A program made the translations under genes and the position numbers. This document shows, piece after piece, positions 47,669 through 59,861 of a stretch of DNA of 64,000 nucleotides. Location of the stretch: the NCBI GenBank assembly GCA_030410095.1, contig JAUFRC010000001.1, positions 2,994,501-3,058,500 on the forward strand, in the 5' to 3' direction. Origin of the DNA: Paracoccus cavernae. GTDB taxonomy: Bacteria; Pseudomonadota; Alphaproteobacteria; Rhodobacterales; Rhodobacteraceae. Numbering within the stretch: the stretch's first letter is position 1; every line of letters starts with the position of its first letter. A model generated the notes under the pieces. That model did not search any database. It was not told the origin of the DNA and saw nothing but the letters and a program-made list of their open reading frames with translations.

Positions 47669-49121
47669 ATGAGCACGCCTCCGCCCCCGCCATCCCGTTC
47701 GTGCGCAGCGCCATGCTGCCGCCCGAGGCCCCGCCGGCCCGCGACAGCGGCGTGATCGGCTGGCTGCGCGAGAACCTGTTCTCCGGGCCGCTCAATATCG
47801 CGCTGACCGTGCTTGGCGCGTTGGCCGTCTGGCTGCTCGTCGCGCAATTCGGGCCTTGGCTCCTGCATGCGGTCTGGAATGCGGATTCGCTGGCCGAGTG
47901 CCGCCGCATCATCGCCGAGCGCTGGGGGCCGGACGCGAGCGGCGCGTGTTTCGCGGTGATCAAGCACCGCTGGCACCAGTTCCTGTTCGGCTTCTACCCG
48001 CGCCTTGAGTACTGGCGCCCGACTTTGGCCTTCGGGCTCTTGTTCTTCGCCATCGCACCGGTGCTTTTGCCGACAGCACGCGGATCCGGCGCATCGTTCT
48101 GGCGGTGGCGACGGTGCTGACCTTCATCTGTTGCCAGCTGATGGGCGCAAGCGGGCCGCAGCTCGCGGGCGTTGCGGTGCTCTTGGTGGCTTGGGTCGCG
48201 CTGATCGAATATCTGCCGCGCCGGGCGCTGCTCGCGACGCTGCTCTATCCGTTCATCGGGGTCTGGCTGTTGTGGGGAGGCTCGATCTGGTATCCGCTGA
48301 TGGCTTTGGCGGGCTTCGTGATCGGCTTTGCGGTTTGGCGGGCGCTGGCCTCGCGGCTCGGGCTGATCGGGCTCGCGGTCGGCGTGGTCGCCGCGCTGCT
48401 GTGGTGGGGCTTCGGCTACGGGCCGGTCGGCGGCTGGCTTGCCGGTGTGCTGCCCTTCGAGCTGCCGCGTGTCCCCTCGACCCAGTTCGGAGGCTTTGTC
48501 CTCTCGATCACCATCGGTGTCGCCGGGATCGCGATGTCGCTGCCGGCAGGCGTCATCCTTGCGCTGGCGCGCCAGTCGAACCTGCCGGTGGTCAAGATGC
48601 TCGCGATCATGTTCATCGAGTTCATCCGCGGCGTGCCGCTGATCGGGATGCTCTTTGTGGCCTCGCTGCTACTGAACTACTTCCTGCCGCCCAAGGTGCA
48701 GTTCGACATCATCCTGCGCGTGATCGTCATGGTCACGATCTTCGCTTCCGCCTATATGGCCGAGGTCGTGCGCGGCGGTCTGGCCGCCTTGCCGCGCGGC
48801 CAATACGAGGCCGCCAATGCGCTCGGCCTCGACTATTGGAAGGCGCAACGGCTGATCATCCTGCCGCAGGCGTTGAAGGTTGCGATCCCCTCGATCGTGT
48901 CGACCTTCATCGGCATGTTCAAAGACACGACGCTCGTGACCTTCGTCGGGCTTTACGACCCGCTCAAGGCCATGTCGGATTCCGTGCGCGCCAGCTTTGA
49001 ATGGAAAGGGGCCTATTGGGAGCCCTATCTGTTCGCGGGCGCGATCTTCTTCATCCTCTGCTTCGGCATGTCGCGATATTCGCTCTATCTCGAGCGGCGG
49101 CTGAAGCGCGACAGCCGTTAG
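47669..49121 (+). CDS. aapM: General L-amino-acid ABC transporter permease
   Basis: The 484-residue product appears after repair of two Cs (47684-47688 and 48070-48071). It has multiple membrane helices, more than its partner, as in AapM/BztC. The EAA loop is [20 protein letters not shown] and the region [19 protein letters not shown] is typical of polar amino-acid permeases. Its stop lies 8 nt before aapP. Confidence 0.92.
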
Positions 49122-49129
49122 GGGCCGCC

Positions 49130-49906
49130 ATGAGTGACCAGATGCCGAACCGGACCGAGGCGCACGCCGCCCAATTCGCGATCGAGATGCAGGATGTGAA
49201 CAAGTGGTACGGCACGTTCCACGTTTTGCGCGACATCAACCTCAATGTCGCGCGAGGAGAGCGGATCGTGATCGCGGGGCCTTCGGGCTCGGGCAAATCG
49301 ACGCTGATCCGCTGCATCAACCGGCTCGAGGAGCATCAGCGCGGCCGGATCGTCGTTGACGGGGTCGAGTTGACCAGCGACCTGAAAAACATCGACAAGG
49401 TGCGCTCCGAGGTCGGGATGGTCTTCCAGCATTTCAACCTCTTCCCGCATCTGACCGTGCTCGAGAACTGCACGCTTGCCCCGATCTGGGTGCGCAAGGT
49501 TCCCAAACGTCAGGCCGAGGAAACCGCGATGCATTTCCTTGAAAAGGTCCGCATCCCCGAACAGGCCAACAAATACCCCGGCCAGCTTTCGGGCGGCCAG
49601 CAGCAGCGCGTGGCAATCGCGCGGTCCTTGTGCATGCAGCCGCGCATCATGCTGTTCGACGAACCGACCTCGGCGCTTGATCCCGAGATGATCAAGGAGG
49701 TGCTCGATACGATGATCGAGCTGGCCGAAGACGGCATGACCATGCTTTGTGTCACCCACGAGATGGGCTTTGCCCAAGCGGTGGCGCATCGGGTGATCTT
49801 CATGGATCAGGGCCAGATCGTCGAGGAAAACGAGCCGAACGCCTTCTTCAACAACCCCCAGAACGAGCGTACGAAACTTTTCCTCAGCCAGATCCTCGGG
49901 CATTGA
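49130..49906 (+). CDS. aapP: General L-amino-acid ABC transporter ATPase
   Basis: The 258-residue ATPase has Walker [11 protein letters not shown]-loop [11 protein letters not shown], signature [15 protein letters not shown], Walker [14 protein letters not shown] and switch His in VTHEMGFA. It lies last in aapJQMP. The ATG at 49130 is chosen over longer starts that would overlap aapM. No frameshift. Confidence 0.96.
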   Translation: MSDQMPNRTEAHAAQFAIEMQDVNKWYGTFHVLRDINLNVARGERIVIAGPSGSGKSTLIRCINRLEEHQRGRIVVDGVELTSDLKNIDKVRSEVGMVFQHFNLFPHLTVLENCTLAPIWVRKVPKRQAEETAMHFLEKVRIPEQANKYPGQLSGGQQQRVAIARSLCMQPRIMLFDEPTSALDPEMIKEVLDTMIELAEDGMTMLCVTHEMGFAQAVAHRVIFMDQGQIVEENEPNAFFNNPQNERTKLFLSQILGH

Positions 49907-49970
49907 TCCGGTTGTTGCCTGTTTCGCCTTGGCCGGTCTATCTTGCAGCGACGCTGACGGAGGCACAAAC

Positions 49971-50899
49971 ATGAACCAAACGTTATTCCTGCTCATCGGA
50001 GTTCTGGGCCTCGCGGGGCTGGGGTCGTTGATGTCGAGCAATGACGATGCACACGGGCCCGATGATGCGGACGATCTGTTTGGTGATCGCACGGTCATTC
50101 AGGGCTCGGACGGCGAGGACACGATCACCGGCACCGCCGAAGACGAGGCGATCTTGTCGGACGGCGAGGGTGACGAGGGCACCGGCGGCGCCGATCTGGT
50201 TGATGGCGGCGGCGGCAACGACCAGATCTGGACGGGCTACGGCGATGATACCGTCATCGCGCAGCCGGGGATGACGAGGTCTATCTGGGCCGCGACGACG
50301 ACCTTTACGGCGCCTATAATCCGGGCGTGGACGAGGGCAGCGACACGATCGTCGGCGGCAGCGGCAGCGACGTCATCATTACCAATGAAGGCGAGCACCG
50401 CGTCTTCGGCGACGATGATCCCGACCATATCGACTATGACGATTACGAACCGCGCGGCAATGACGAGATCTATGACAATGGCGGCACGGTCTATGCATAT
50501 GGCGGCCGTGGCGACGACCTGATCTGGTCGCCCGACGATTCCAATCCGGATGCGCCCGATACGCTTCTGGGTGGCGACGGCAACGACACGATCTATGCCG
50601 GCGGCTATGACAGCATCGACGGCGGCAGCGGCTCGGATCTTTACGTCCTGCGCGGCGATGCCTCGGGGCCGGTCGATATCCAGTACGGCCGTCAGGATTC
50701 CATCGAGATCGCTTTGCCCGACGATTATGCCGGCGACCGCGAGGTCGAGCTGGTGCAGGACGGCGACAATGTCCGACTGGTGCTGGACGGCCGCGATGTG
50801 GCGCTTCTGCGCGATGTCGAGACGCGCAATGTGCGCTCGGTCAACCTGATCAGCCAGGGCAATGCGCCGCAGCCGCCGTGGCTCTCGGGCGGCAATTGA
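49971..50899 (+). CDS. Membrane-anchored RTX-like acidic protein (second copy)
   Basis: The 309-residue product begins MNQTLFLLIGVLGLAGLGSL, one N-terminal hydrophobic segment. Acidic RTX-type repeats follow (GGGGNDQIWTGYGDDTVI, GGSGSDVIITNEGEHRV, GGDGNDTIYAGGYDSIDGG), then a C-terminal non-repeat part (SIEIALPDDYAGDREVEL). One G is missing in 50267-50270. GGAGG precedes the ATG. The layout equals that of 27360-28207, so they are paralogues of one family. It may be read through from aapP, 64 nt upstream. Function unknown. Confidence 0.78.
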
Positions 50900-50930
50900 T
50901 CGCGCCACAGCCGGTCGGTCGATGAATGAA

Positions 50931-50965
50931 AAACCCGCCGTCCGGTTCTTCGGGCGGCGGGTTTC
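50931..50965. terminator. Bidirectional terminator between converging genes
   Basis: AAACCCGCCGTCCG pairs with CGGGCGGCGGGTTT, flanked by GAAAA on the left and TTTCTTTT on the right. It can serve both the RTX-like gene on plus and the transaminase on minus. Confidence 0.85.
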
Positions 50966-50998
50966 TTTTCGGGCGAACCTTTCGGGATCAGCGCAGGA

Positions 50999-51858
50999 TT
51001 ACAGCGCGGTCTTGCGCGATTCCTCGAGATAGATCTCGCGCAGGCGGGTCGCGACGTGGCCGGGCTTGCCCGTGCCAAGCTGCACGCCGTCGATTTCCAC
51101 GACCGGCGTCACGAAACCCGAAGCCGAGGTGATGAAGGCCTCGTCGGCGTTCTGCGCCTCTTCGATGGTGAAGCTGCGCTCTTCGACGCTCATCTGCGCC
51201 TCGCGGGCAAAGCGCAGGACGGCGGCGCGGGTGATGCCGTGCAGGATGTCGTGGCTCAGCTCGCGGGTGATGATCGTGCCGTCCTTGACGATATAGGCGT
51301 TGTTCGAGGTGCCCTCGGTCACCTTGCCGTCCTCGACGAGCCAGGCATCGTCGACGCCTGCGGCCTTGGCCTCCATTTTGGCGAGGCTGGGGTAGAGCAG
51401 CTGCACGGTTTTGATGTCGCGGCGGTGCCAGCGCAGATCCTCGACCGAGATCACGCGGATGCCGGTTTTCGCGGCGGGGAATCGGCCAGACCGGGCTTGG
51501 ACTGGGTGAACATTACCAGCGTCGGCTGGGTGTCGGCGGGCGGGAAGGCGAAATCGCGGTCGCCGGGGTTCCCGCGCGAGACCTGCAGATAGATCAGCCC
51601 GTCGGTGATCGCATTGCGCGCGACCAGCTCGCGCTGCGCGGCAAGATAGGCCGCGTCGTCAAGCGGGTTCTTCATCGCCAAAGCGTCGAGCGAGCGCTGC
51701 AGGCGCACCATATGGCCTTCGAAATCCAGCAACTTCCCGTCGAGAACGCTGACGACCTCGTAGACGCCGTCGCCCATCAGGAAGGCGCGGTCGAAAATCG
51801 AGACCTTCGCTTCGGTTTCGGGCAGGTATTCGCCGTTGAGGTAAACTGTACGCGTCAT
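50999..51858 (-). CDS. dat: D-amino-acid transaminase (class IV PLP enzyme)
   Basis: It transfers amino groups between D-amino acids and 2-oxo acids. The 286-residue product has FDRAFLMGDGVYEVVSVLDG and the PLP lysine in HRRDIKTVQLLY (Lys150), with VTEGTSNNAYIVKDG and SGFVTPVVEIDG. One base is missing at 51476-51479. AGGAGAGATAGG precedes the ATG. A branched-chain or aminodeoxychorismate role is less likely from the RGNPGDRDF region. It lies 10 nt after the epimerase gene on the same strand. Confidence 0.9.
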
Positions 51859-51868
51859 CCTATCTCTC

Positions 51869-52832
51869 CTATCCCCATAGAGCGGGCGTTGCAGGAATGA
51901 TCCTCGATTGCTCGTAAATCAACCCGTTTTCGCGGTCTTGCGACAGAAGCAGCGGCCCGTCGAGGTCAACAAAAGCCGCGCCTTGCGCTACAAGCATGGC
52001 AGGTGCCATCGAAAGGCTCGATGAAGCCATGCATCCGACCATCAGACCGAAACCCTGCGCGAGGGCCTCGGTTTTCAGGGCCAGAGCCTCGGTCAGACCG
52101 CCGGTCTTGTCGAGTTTGATGTTGATGAGATCATATTTTCCCGCGAGATCGGGCAGGCTGTGGCGGTCGTGGCAGCTCTCATCCGCGCAGATCGGCACAG
52201 GGCGGGGCAGGTCGCGCAGGGCGTCATCCGCGCCCGCAGGCAGGGGTTGCTCGACCAGGGCCACCCCAGCGCGGCCAGTTCCGGCACCAGCGCGAGATAG
52301 CTTTCCGGCGTCCAACCCTCGTTCGCGTCCAGAATCAGCGCGGCATCCGGCGCACCTTCGCGAACGGCGCGCAGACGCGGCAGATCGTCGGCCGTGCCGA
52401 GCTTGATTTTCAGCAAGGGCCGCGCGGCATTGGCGGCCGCCTTGGCGCGCATCGCTTCGGGCGTGTCGAGCGAGAGGGTGAAGGCCGTCGTCAGGGGTGC
52501 GGCGCGGGCAGGGACAAAAGCTGATGGACCGGCCGTCCCGCCGTTTTCGCCGCGAGATCCCAAAGCGCGCAATCGACCCCGTTGCGCGCCGCCCCTGCGG
52601 GCAGAAGCGTCTGGAGAGCGTCAAGCGTCACATCCTCGGGCAGCGCGCCGATCTGGGCCAAAACGCTTTCCACCGATTCGCCATAGCGCGCATAGGGAAC
52701 GCATTCGCCGATGCCGGTGATGCCGCCGCGGGTGATTGCGACCTCGATGACCTCGACATGGGTTCGAGAGCCGCGCGCGATGGTGAAATGGCCGTCGAAC
52801 GCATAGCGGCGCATCTGGGCTTGGATGATCAT
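51869..52832 (-). CDS. dgcA: Dipeptide epimerase / N-acetyl-D-Glu racemase (enolase superfamily)
   Basis: The muconate-lactonising fold residues are present. KIK (Lys142, Lys144) and Lys240 in INIKLDKTGG are the acid/base pair. Asp169 (LDANEGW), Glu195 (VEQPLP) and Asp218 (CADESC) are the metal ligands. This fits L-Ala-D/L-Glu epimerases and the related DgcA. Two bases are missing, near 52263-52267 and 52501, and repair gives 321 residues. It is co-directional with dat, which suggests D-glutamate or murein-dipeptide catabolism. Confidence 0.86.
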
Positions 52833-52934
52833 GGGAAATCTTTCTGCAACTGCGAAATGGGCTTGAAGGTGCCTGCGCAACAATCTAACAAGACTGCAAG
52901 CATCGGTGTAATATCGTTACTCACGGAGTTCGCT

Positions 52935-53897
52935 ATGTCATTTCGCATCCAGCCTGCCGCACCCGCGCGCCTGAACCGCTGCCAGCTTTTCGGACCGGGC
53001 TCGCGCGAGGCGCTTTTTGCCAAGATGGCAAGCTCGGCGGCCGATGTCATCAACCTTGATCTCGAAGATTCCGTCGCGCCCGACGACAAGGAACAGGCGC
53101 GCAAGAACATCATTCAGGCAATCGGGGATATCGACTGGGGCAACAAGACGCTGTCGGTGCGCATCAACGGGCTCGATACGCCCTTCTGGTACCGCGATGT
53201 GGTGGATCTGCTCGAACAGGCCTCGGACCGGCTCGACCAGATCATGATCCCCAAAGTCGGCAATGCCGCCGATGTCTATGCGGTGGATGCTTTGGTCAGC
53301 GCGATCGAGGCCGCCAAGGGCCGCAAGAAGCGCATCAGCTTCGAGGTCATCATCGAAAGCGCCGCCGGCGTTTCGCATGTCGAAGACATTGCCGCCTCCA
53401 GCCCGCGCCTGCAGGCCATGAGCCTCGGCGCAGCGGATTTCGCGGCCTCGATGGGGATGGCGACGACGGGAATCGGCGGGACGCAGGAAAACTATTATAT
53501 GGCCCATGAGGGCGCGAAATACTGGTCGGATCCGTGGCATTGGGCGCAGGCCGCCATTGTCGCCGCCTGCCGCACCCACGGCGTTCTGCCGGTCGACGGG
53601 CCTTTCGGCGATTTCGGCGACGACGAGGGCTTCCGCGCCCAGGCCCGCCGTTCGGCAACTTTGGGGATGGTCGGAAAATGGGCGATCCACCCCAAGCAGA
53701 TCGCTTTGGCCAATGAAATTTTCACCCCTCATGAAAAGGTCGTAGGCGAGGCGCGCGAGATCCTTGCGGCAATGGAAGAAGCGAAGAAAAATGGTGCCGG
53801 AGCGACGGTATACAACGGTCGACTTGTTGACATAGCGTCCATTCGTCAGGCACAAGTAATCGTGAAGCAGGCAGAACTGATCGCCGCTTCATCATGA
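52935..53897 (+). CDS. mcl1: L-malyl-CoA/beta-methylmalyl-CoA lyase
   Basis: It cleaves malyl-CoA and methylmalyl-CoA in the ethylmalonyl-CoA pathway of acetate assimilation. The 320-residue CitE-like product has NRCQLFGPGSREALF, VINLDLEDSVAPDDK, SFEVIIESAAGVSHVE and GMVGKWAIHPKQIALANE. It matches the rhodobacteral Mcl1 as I remember it almost throughout. Alone on plus, divergent from dgcA across 102 nt. No frameshift. Confidence 0.93.
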   Translation: MSFRIQPAAPARLNRCQLFGPGSREALFAKMASSAADVINLDLEDSVAPDDKEQARKNIIQAIGDIDWGNKTLSVRINGLDTPFWYRDVVDLLEQASDRLDQIMIPKVGNAADVYAVDALVSAIEAAKGRKKRISFEVIIESAAGVSHVEDIAASSPRLQAMSLGAADFAASMGMATTGIGGTQENYYMAHEGAKYWSDPWHWAQAAIVAACRTHGVLPVDGPFGDFGDDEGFRAQARRSATLGMVGKWAIHPKQIALANEIFTPHEKVVGEAREILAAMEEAKKNGAGATVYNGRLVDIASIRQAQVIVKQAELIAASS

Positions 53898-53948
53898 CGA
53901 ATACCCGGATGGCTGCGCGGGAGGCAAAGCCATCCAAATGGGGAGGAG

Positions 53949-53978
53949 ACAGGCCCTGCGGCAGCGCGGGGCCTGTTA
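53949..53978 (+). terminator. Stem-loop after mcl1
   Basis: ACAGGCCC pairs with GGGCCTGT (53949-53956 with 53969-53976), followed by TTACATTCG. The T tract is weak, so this is a probable but imperfect terminator. Confidence 0.55.
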
Positions 53979-54011
53979 CATTCGGGGCCCCGCAAAGACC
54001 CCGAACAGCGC

Positions 54012-54355
54012 TCAGAAGTCGAAGAGATCCGACAGGAACGACTCGCGCTTTTTCTTTCTGCCGTGACCGTAATCATCATCATAACGACGGTAGTCGTCGC
54101 GATCATCGCGGCGGTCGTCGCGGCGATCATCACGACGGTCATCGCGGCGGTCGTCGAAACGGCGGTCGTCACCGCGTTCTTCGCGGCGCTCGGGTTCCTG
54201 ACGCGGCGCGGGGCCGCTTCGGCGGCGGCACGCTCGAGGATCTTGTCCAGCTCGCCACGGTCCAGCCACACGCCGCGGCATTTCGGGCAATAGTCGATCT
54301 CGACACCGTTGCGCTGGCTCATGGCCAGAGTTTCACCGTCGATCGGGCACTGCAT
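54012..54355 (-). CDS. Zinc-ribbon (zf-TFIIB family) protein with Arg-Asp repeat tail
   Basis: The N-terminal 45 residues (MQCPIDGETLAMSQRNGVE, then IDYCPKCRGVWLDRGELDKI) are a zf-TFIIB domain: CxxD in place of the first CxxC, and an intact second CPKC. After restoring one base at 54210-54213 the protein continues into a low-complexity tail of DDRR units (about residues 62-90) and ends SFLSDLFDF, 114 residues. AGGAG precedes the ATG. Function of the family is unclear. It lies 67 nt after the ABC ATPase gene. Confidence 0.85.
54090..54180. repeat. Degenerate 12-bp tandem repeat coding for DDRR units
   Basis: On the plus strand the unit is close to GCGGTCGTCGCG with single-base changes (TCATCG, TCATCACG). 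It encodes repeated Asp-Asp-Arg-Arg on the minus strand. Such repeats can change length by slippage. Confidence 0.7.
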
Positions 54356-54422
54356 ATGGAGCTCCTGTCCTTGTCCGCCTTCGACGTGGGGGCGCGAGTG
54401 CCGTGCGACAAGGGTGTGGGGC

Positions 54423-56013
<1,591 letters not shown>

Positions 56014-56017
<4 letters not shown>

Positions 56018-56837
56018 GGGCGCTCGCGCAATCTGGGGTCCAGTGCATCGCGCAACCCGTCGCCCAGCAGGTTGAGCCCGAGCACCGTGACCACGATGCA
56101 CAGGCCCGGAATGATCGCGACATGGGGCGCGAGTGTCACCATGGTCTGGCTTTCGGCCAGCATGCGCCCCAGCTTGGCGTAGGCGGCTGCGCGCCGAGCC
56201 CGACATAGGACAGACCCGCCTCGGCGAGGATGCCGAGGCTGAACTGGATCGTACCCTGAACGATCAGGAGATTTGCGACATTGGGAAGGATGTGCTCGAG
56301 GCTGATGCGGGCGGGGCCCTTGCCCGCGACTTCGGCCGCGCGGATATAATCGAGCGTCCAGAGCGGCATGGCCGCGGCGCGGGTGATGCGGGCGAAAACC
56401 GGGATGTTGAAGATCCCGATCGCGATGATCGCATTGGTGGCCGACGGCCCGAAGACCGAGGTGATGAGGATCGCGATCACGAGGCTCGGGAAGGCGAAGA
56501 CCAGATCGTTGCCGCGCATGATCAGGTCGTCGAGCCATGACCCGCGCCGCGCAGCCGCGATCAGCCCCAAAGGCACTCCGGCCAAAATGCCGATCCCCAC
56601 CGCGACCAGCGCCACGGCGATCGAGACCCGCGCCCCCACCATCACCATCGACAAGATGTCGCGGCCGAAATGGTCGGTCCCGAGCCAATGGCTCGCCGAG
56701 GGCGGTTTGAGCTTGTCGGCAATCGCGAGCTGCGTCACCGGATAGGGCGTCCAGATCAGCGACAGGAGAGCCGCGAGGATCGCGACACCGGCCAATGCGC
56801 CGCCAAGGATCAGGGTTGCCCGCGTCGTCCTGCTCAT
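56014..56837 (-). CDS. Peptide ABC transporter permease (DppC/OppC type)
   Basis: The 274-residue membrane protein begins MSRTTRATLILGGALAG and has HWLGTDHFGRDILSMVMVGAR near the start, as OppC-type proteins do. Its EAA loop region is YIRAAEVAGKGPARISLEHI. One base is missing at 56167-56170 (PPTPSWGRMLAES). It overlaps dppB-type and ATPase genes by four bases on each side, one translationally coupled operon. Confidence 0.92.
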
Positions 56838-57772
56838 CGGCGCAGCCTCGGGTCGACCAGCGCATAGCCGAGATCGACGATGAAGGTCACGATGATCACG
56901 GCCGCGACCATGACAAGGACCGAGGATTGCACCACGATCAGGTCGCGCTGGGTGATGGCCTGAAAGATCAGCCGGCCCAGACCCGGCAGGTGAAAGACGT
57001 TCTCGATGATGATCGCGCCCGCCAGCAGGAAGGAGAACTGCATGCCCAGAATGGTCAGGACGGGGATCAGGGCATTGCGCAGGGCGTGGCGGCGCAGGGT
57101 CTGGCCGCGCGAGAGCCCCTTGGCGCGGGCGGTGCGGATATAGTCCTGATCCAGCGTCTCGATCAGGCTAGAGCGCAGCACGCGCGCAAGGATCGCGGCC
57201 TGCGGGAGCGCCAGCGCGATGGCGGGCAGGGTCAGGGCCTTCAGCGCGGCCAGAGGATCGCTCCAGCCCGGAAAGCCGCCTGCGGGCAAAAGTCTGAGCT
57301 TCACCGCGAAGACCAGCACCAGCAGCATCGCGAACCAGAAATTCGGCAGCGCGATCCCGATCTGGGTCACGCCCATGACGGCGCGGTCGGTTCCGCGCCC
57401 GCGCCAGCGCGCCGCGATCATGCCGATGGGAAAGGCCAGCAGCGTCGACAGCACCAGCGCCAGCACCGCCAACGGCAAAGAGACCTGCATCCGCGTCGCG
57501 ATCATGCCGGCAATCGGGGTCTTGTAGGTGAAACTCTGCCCGAAATCGCCCCGAAGAATTCCGCCGATCCACGAGAGATAGCGTTGCGCGAAGGGCAGGT
57601 TCAGCCCCAATTGCTCGCGCAGAGCCGCCAAAGTATCGGGCTGCGCGCCGGTTCCCAGCATGAAACTGGCCGGATCGCCGGGGATCATCGCGATCACCGA
57701 AAAGATCAGCACCGAGGCCACAGCAAGGCTGAGACCAAGCGAGATCAGGCGGCGAAGTACATATCCCATCAT
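56834..57772 (-). CDS. Peptide ABC transporter permease (DppB/OppB type)
   Basis: The 312-residue product has six predicted helices: MMGYVLRRLISLGLSLAVAS, then FSVIAMIPGDPASFMLG. The periplasmic GDFGQSFTYKTPIAGMI and EAA loop YIRTARAKGLSRGQTLRRH are typical of OppB. Intact. It is the first gene of the minus-strand transport operon. No binding-protein gene precedes it here. Confidence 0.94.
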   Translation of the reverse strand: MMGYVLRRLISLGLSLAVASVLIFSVIAMIPGDPASFMLGTGAQPDTLAALREQLGLNLPFAQRYLSWIGGILRGDFGQSFTYKTPIAGMIATRMQVSLPLAVLALVLSTLLAFPIGMIAARWRGRGTDRAVMGVTQIGIALPNFWFAMLLVLVFAVKLRLLPAGGFPGWSDPLAALKALTLPAIALALPQAAILARVLRSSLIETLDQDYIRTARAKGLSRGQTLRRHALRNALIPVLTILGMQFSFLLAGAIIIENVFHLPGLGRLIFQAITQRDLIVVQSSVLVMVAAVIIVTFIVDLGYALVDPRLRR

Positions 57773-57868
57773 CTCGGAACGCTAGGAAGCTGGCGTGATC
57801 CCGTAAAGGGCGCGGTTGATTTCATGCGCCGAATGCCATGCGCAAGGGCAGGGCTGCAACAGGCTTTG

Positions 57869-59496
57869 TCAGGGAACCTCCAACTTGCCGATGAGGGGCA
57901 GGTCGTCTTCGGGACCAACGCTGTGACGCTCGATCATGCGGTGGACCGGCGGGCCGCCCTCGCCGCGATGGAGCGCGGCAAGCTGCTCGGTGACCTTCGC
58001 ATCGGATTTGGTGCGGCGCATGTTGTGGCGGACGTAATCGTCCCAAGTCGCGATATGGTAGCTTTCCGACCAGTGGTTGGGGTTCTCCAGATCGCGCAGC
58101 AATGCCCAGCCGCGTGCACCGTCGCGCCGGCGGATGGTGCGGCGCTGGGCCATCAGGTCAAGAAATTGCGGCACGTCGTTCTGGTCGATCTCGTAATCGA
58201 TCATGATCATGATCGGGCCGGAGCGCCCGCGCAGATCGACACGCAGTTGCGGCTCGCGGAAGGAGTTGATCGGATCGAGGTTGAGCGAGCCGAATTCGGG
58301 CACGCTCAGCCAATGGCCAAGCGCCGCGCCCAGCAGTAGCGGAACCGCCGCGCAGGCCAGCGCCGCGTCGATGCCGTAGGAGCTCGCGATCGAACCCCAG
58401 ACCCATGACCCTGCCGCCATGCCGCCGAAAGTCGCCGTCTGGTAAAGCGCCAAGGCCCGCGCCACCACCCAGCGCGGGGTCGAGAGCTGGACCGAGACGT
58501 TGAAAAGCGACAGCGCGAGCACCCAGCCCGCGCCGGCCGGAAAGATTGCCAGCGCATGGAGCCAGACGGAATCGGTGAAGGCCAGCACCAACGCCGCCAG
58601 CGCGAAAGCGGCGAAGGAAATGCGCACGATGATCTCGTTCGCAAGGCGCTCGCGGATATAGGGGTTCACCATCGCGCCGAAGATCGCGCCCAGCCCGTAA
58701 CAGCCCAGCAGCAGGCCGAACAGCAGCGAGCCGCCGTCGGGATGGGATTTCGCAACCAGCGGCAGAAGCGCCAGAATCGAGACCGCCGAAAAGCCGAACA
58801 GCCCCGCGCGGATCATCACCCGCACCAGATTGGGCGACAGCGCGACATAGCGCAGGCCGGCCTGAATGGCCGAGCCGAAGGGCTCGCGCGCGGTGGTGCG
58901 TTTGGGAATGTCGGGGCGCCAGAGATAAAGCGCGCCCAAAAGCGGTACATAGCTGAGCGCATTGACGGTAAAGGCCGCGGCCGCGCCCAAGCGGCGGTGA
59001 TGATCCCGCCCGCCGCCGGCCCGACGCTGCGCATCAGGTTGAAGCCGACCGAATTCAGCGTGACCGCGCTGGGCAGATCCTCGCGCGGGACAAGGTCGCC
59101 CATGCTGGCCTGCCATGGCGGGTTGTAAAGCGCCTGTCCCATGCCGATCAGGAAGGTGAAGCACAGCAAAAGCCAGGGCGTCATCATCCCCTGCCATGTC
59201 ACCACGGCAAGGACCAGCGAGACCGCCGCCATGAAGACCTGCGCCGAGATCAGCAAGGTGCGGCGGTCGAAAAGATCGGCCAGAGCACCCGAGGCCAGCG
59301 CGAAGAGCATGATCGGCAGCGTGTTCGAGGCTTGCACCAAGGCGATCAGCGTCGGGGAATCGGTGAGCTGCGTCATCATCCATGCCGCACCGACCGCCTG
59401 CACCAGACCTCCGAAATTGGAGACGAGCGTCGCGGACCACAGCGTTCTGAAGTCTTTGTGACGAAACGGGGCGAGGGGAGACTTCTTGTCCGGCAA
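57869..59496 (-). CDS. MFS transporter of the MFS_3 (enterobactin-exporter-like) family
   Basis: Twelve-helix transporter (FRHKDFRTLWSATLVSNFGG, GALADLFDRRTLLIS motif A) fused to a soluble C-terminal domain of about 120 residues (MIMIDYEIDQNDVPQFLDLM, RRRDGARGWALLRDLENP). This is the MFS_3 layout. The start is TTG at 59496. One base is missing near 58982, and repair gives about 542 residues. Substrate unknown; efflux is the usual role. It lies 96 nt upstream of the permease operon and may be a separate unit. Confidence 0.85.
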
Positions 59497-59861
59497 CTCT
59501 CTGGATCCGCTTGGCTTCTTGGCACAAGTCTAGCACTCCCTGCGGTGGCGGCAATCCGTCGGAAACCCCGCGCGCGCCGCTTGGATCGGTCGGAGCGGGT
59601 TTCGGCGCATGATCGCGGCCCTAGGCGGGAGATGGGGAGCGGAGAGGCGCGGGAATCGGCTGGGCGATATGACCGCAACGCAAGGCAAATGTGGGTCAAT
59701 GTTGCGGTGTTTGTCATATTCATCGAATTATCTTCGGTCATACGGCTTTCATGGCGATGATTAATGCGTTTATGGGTATTTTTGTGATGAAGAACGGGAA
59801 GTAATTTTCGCCAAGACGCTTATCCTCCTGTGAAAGTTTCGACATTTAGGGGTTTCCCGTC
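59497..59861. other. Divergent regulatory region between the MFS gene and dadA
   Basis: No gene is supported in these 365 nt. AT-rich stretches at about 59700-59830 (for example GAATTATCTTC, GTAATTTTCGC) could hold the dadA promoter and Lrp-type sites, since dadA genes are often Lrp-controlled; I saw no clear hexamer pair. Confidence 0.3.

Noticed and set aside
54090..54180. CRISPR-like repeats
   Set aside because: The units are 12 bp, contiguous and in frame within a coding region, with no spacers. No CRISPR array was seen anywhere in the window.
54063..54293. A plus-strand frame with a very hydrophobic Val/Ile/Ala stretch, like a membrane protein
   Set aside because: It is the reverse complement of the DDRR repeat of the minus-strand zinc-ribbon gene.
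56795..58339. A 514-codon plus-strand frame opposite the permease and MFS genes
   Set aside because: Its Gln/Arg/Asp/His-rich sequence is typical of the antisense of membrane-protein genes; the minus-strand genes are clear.
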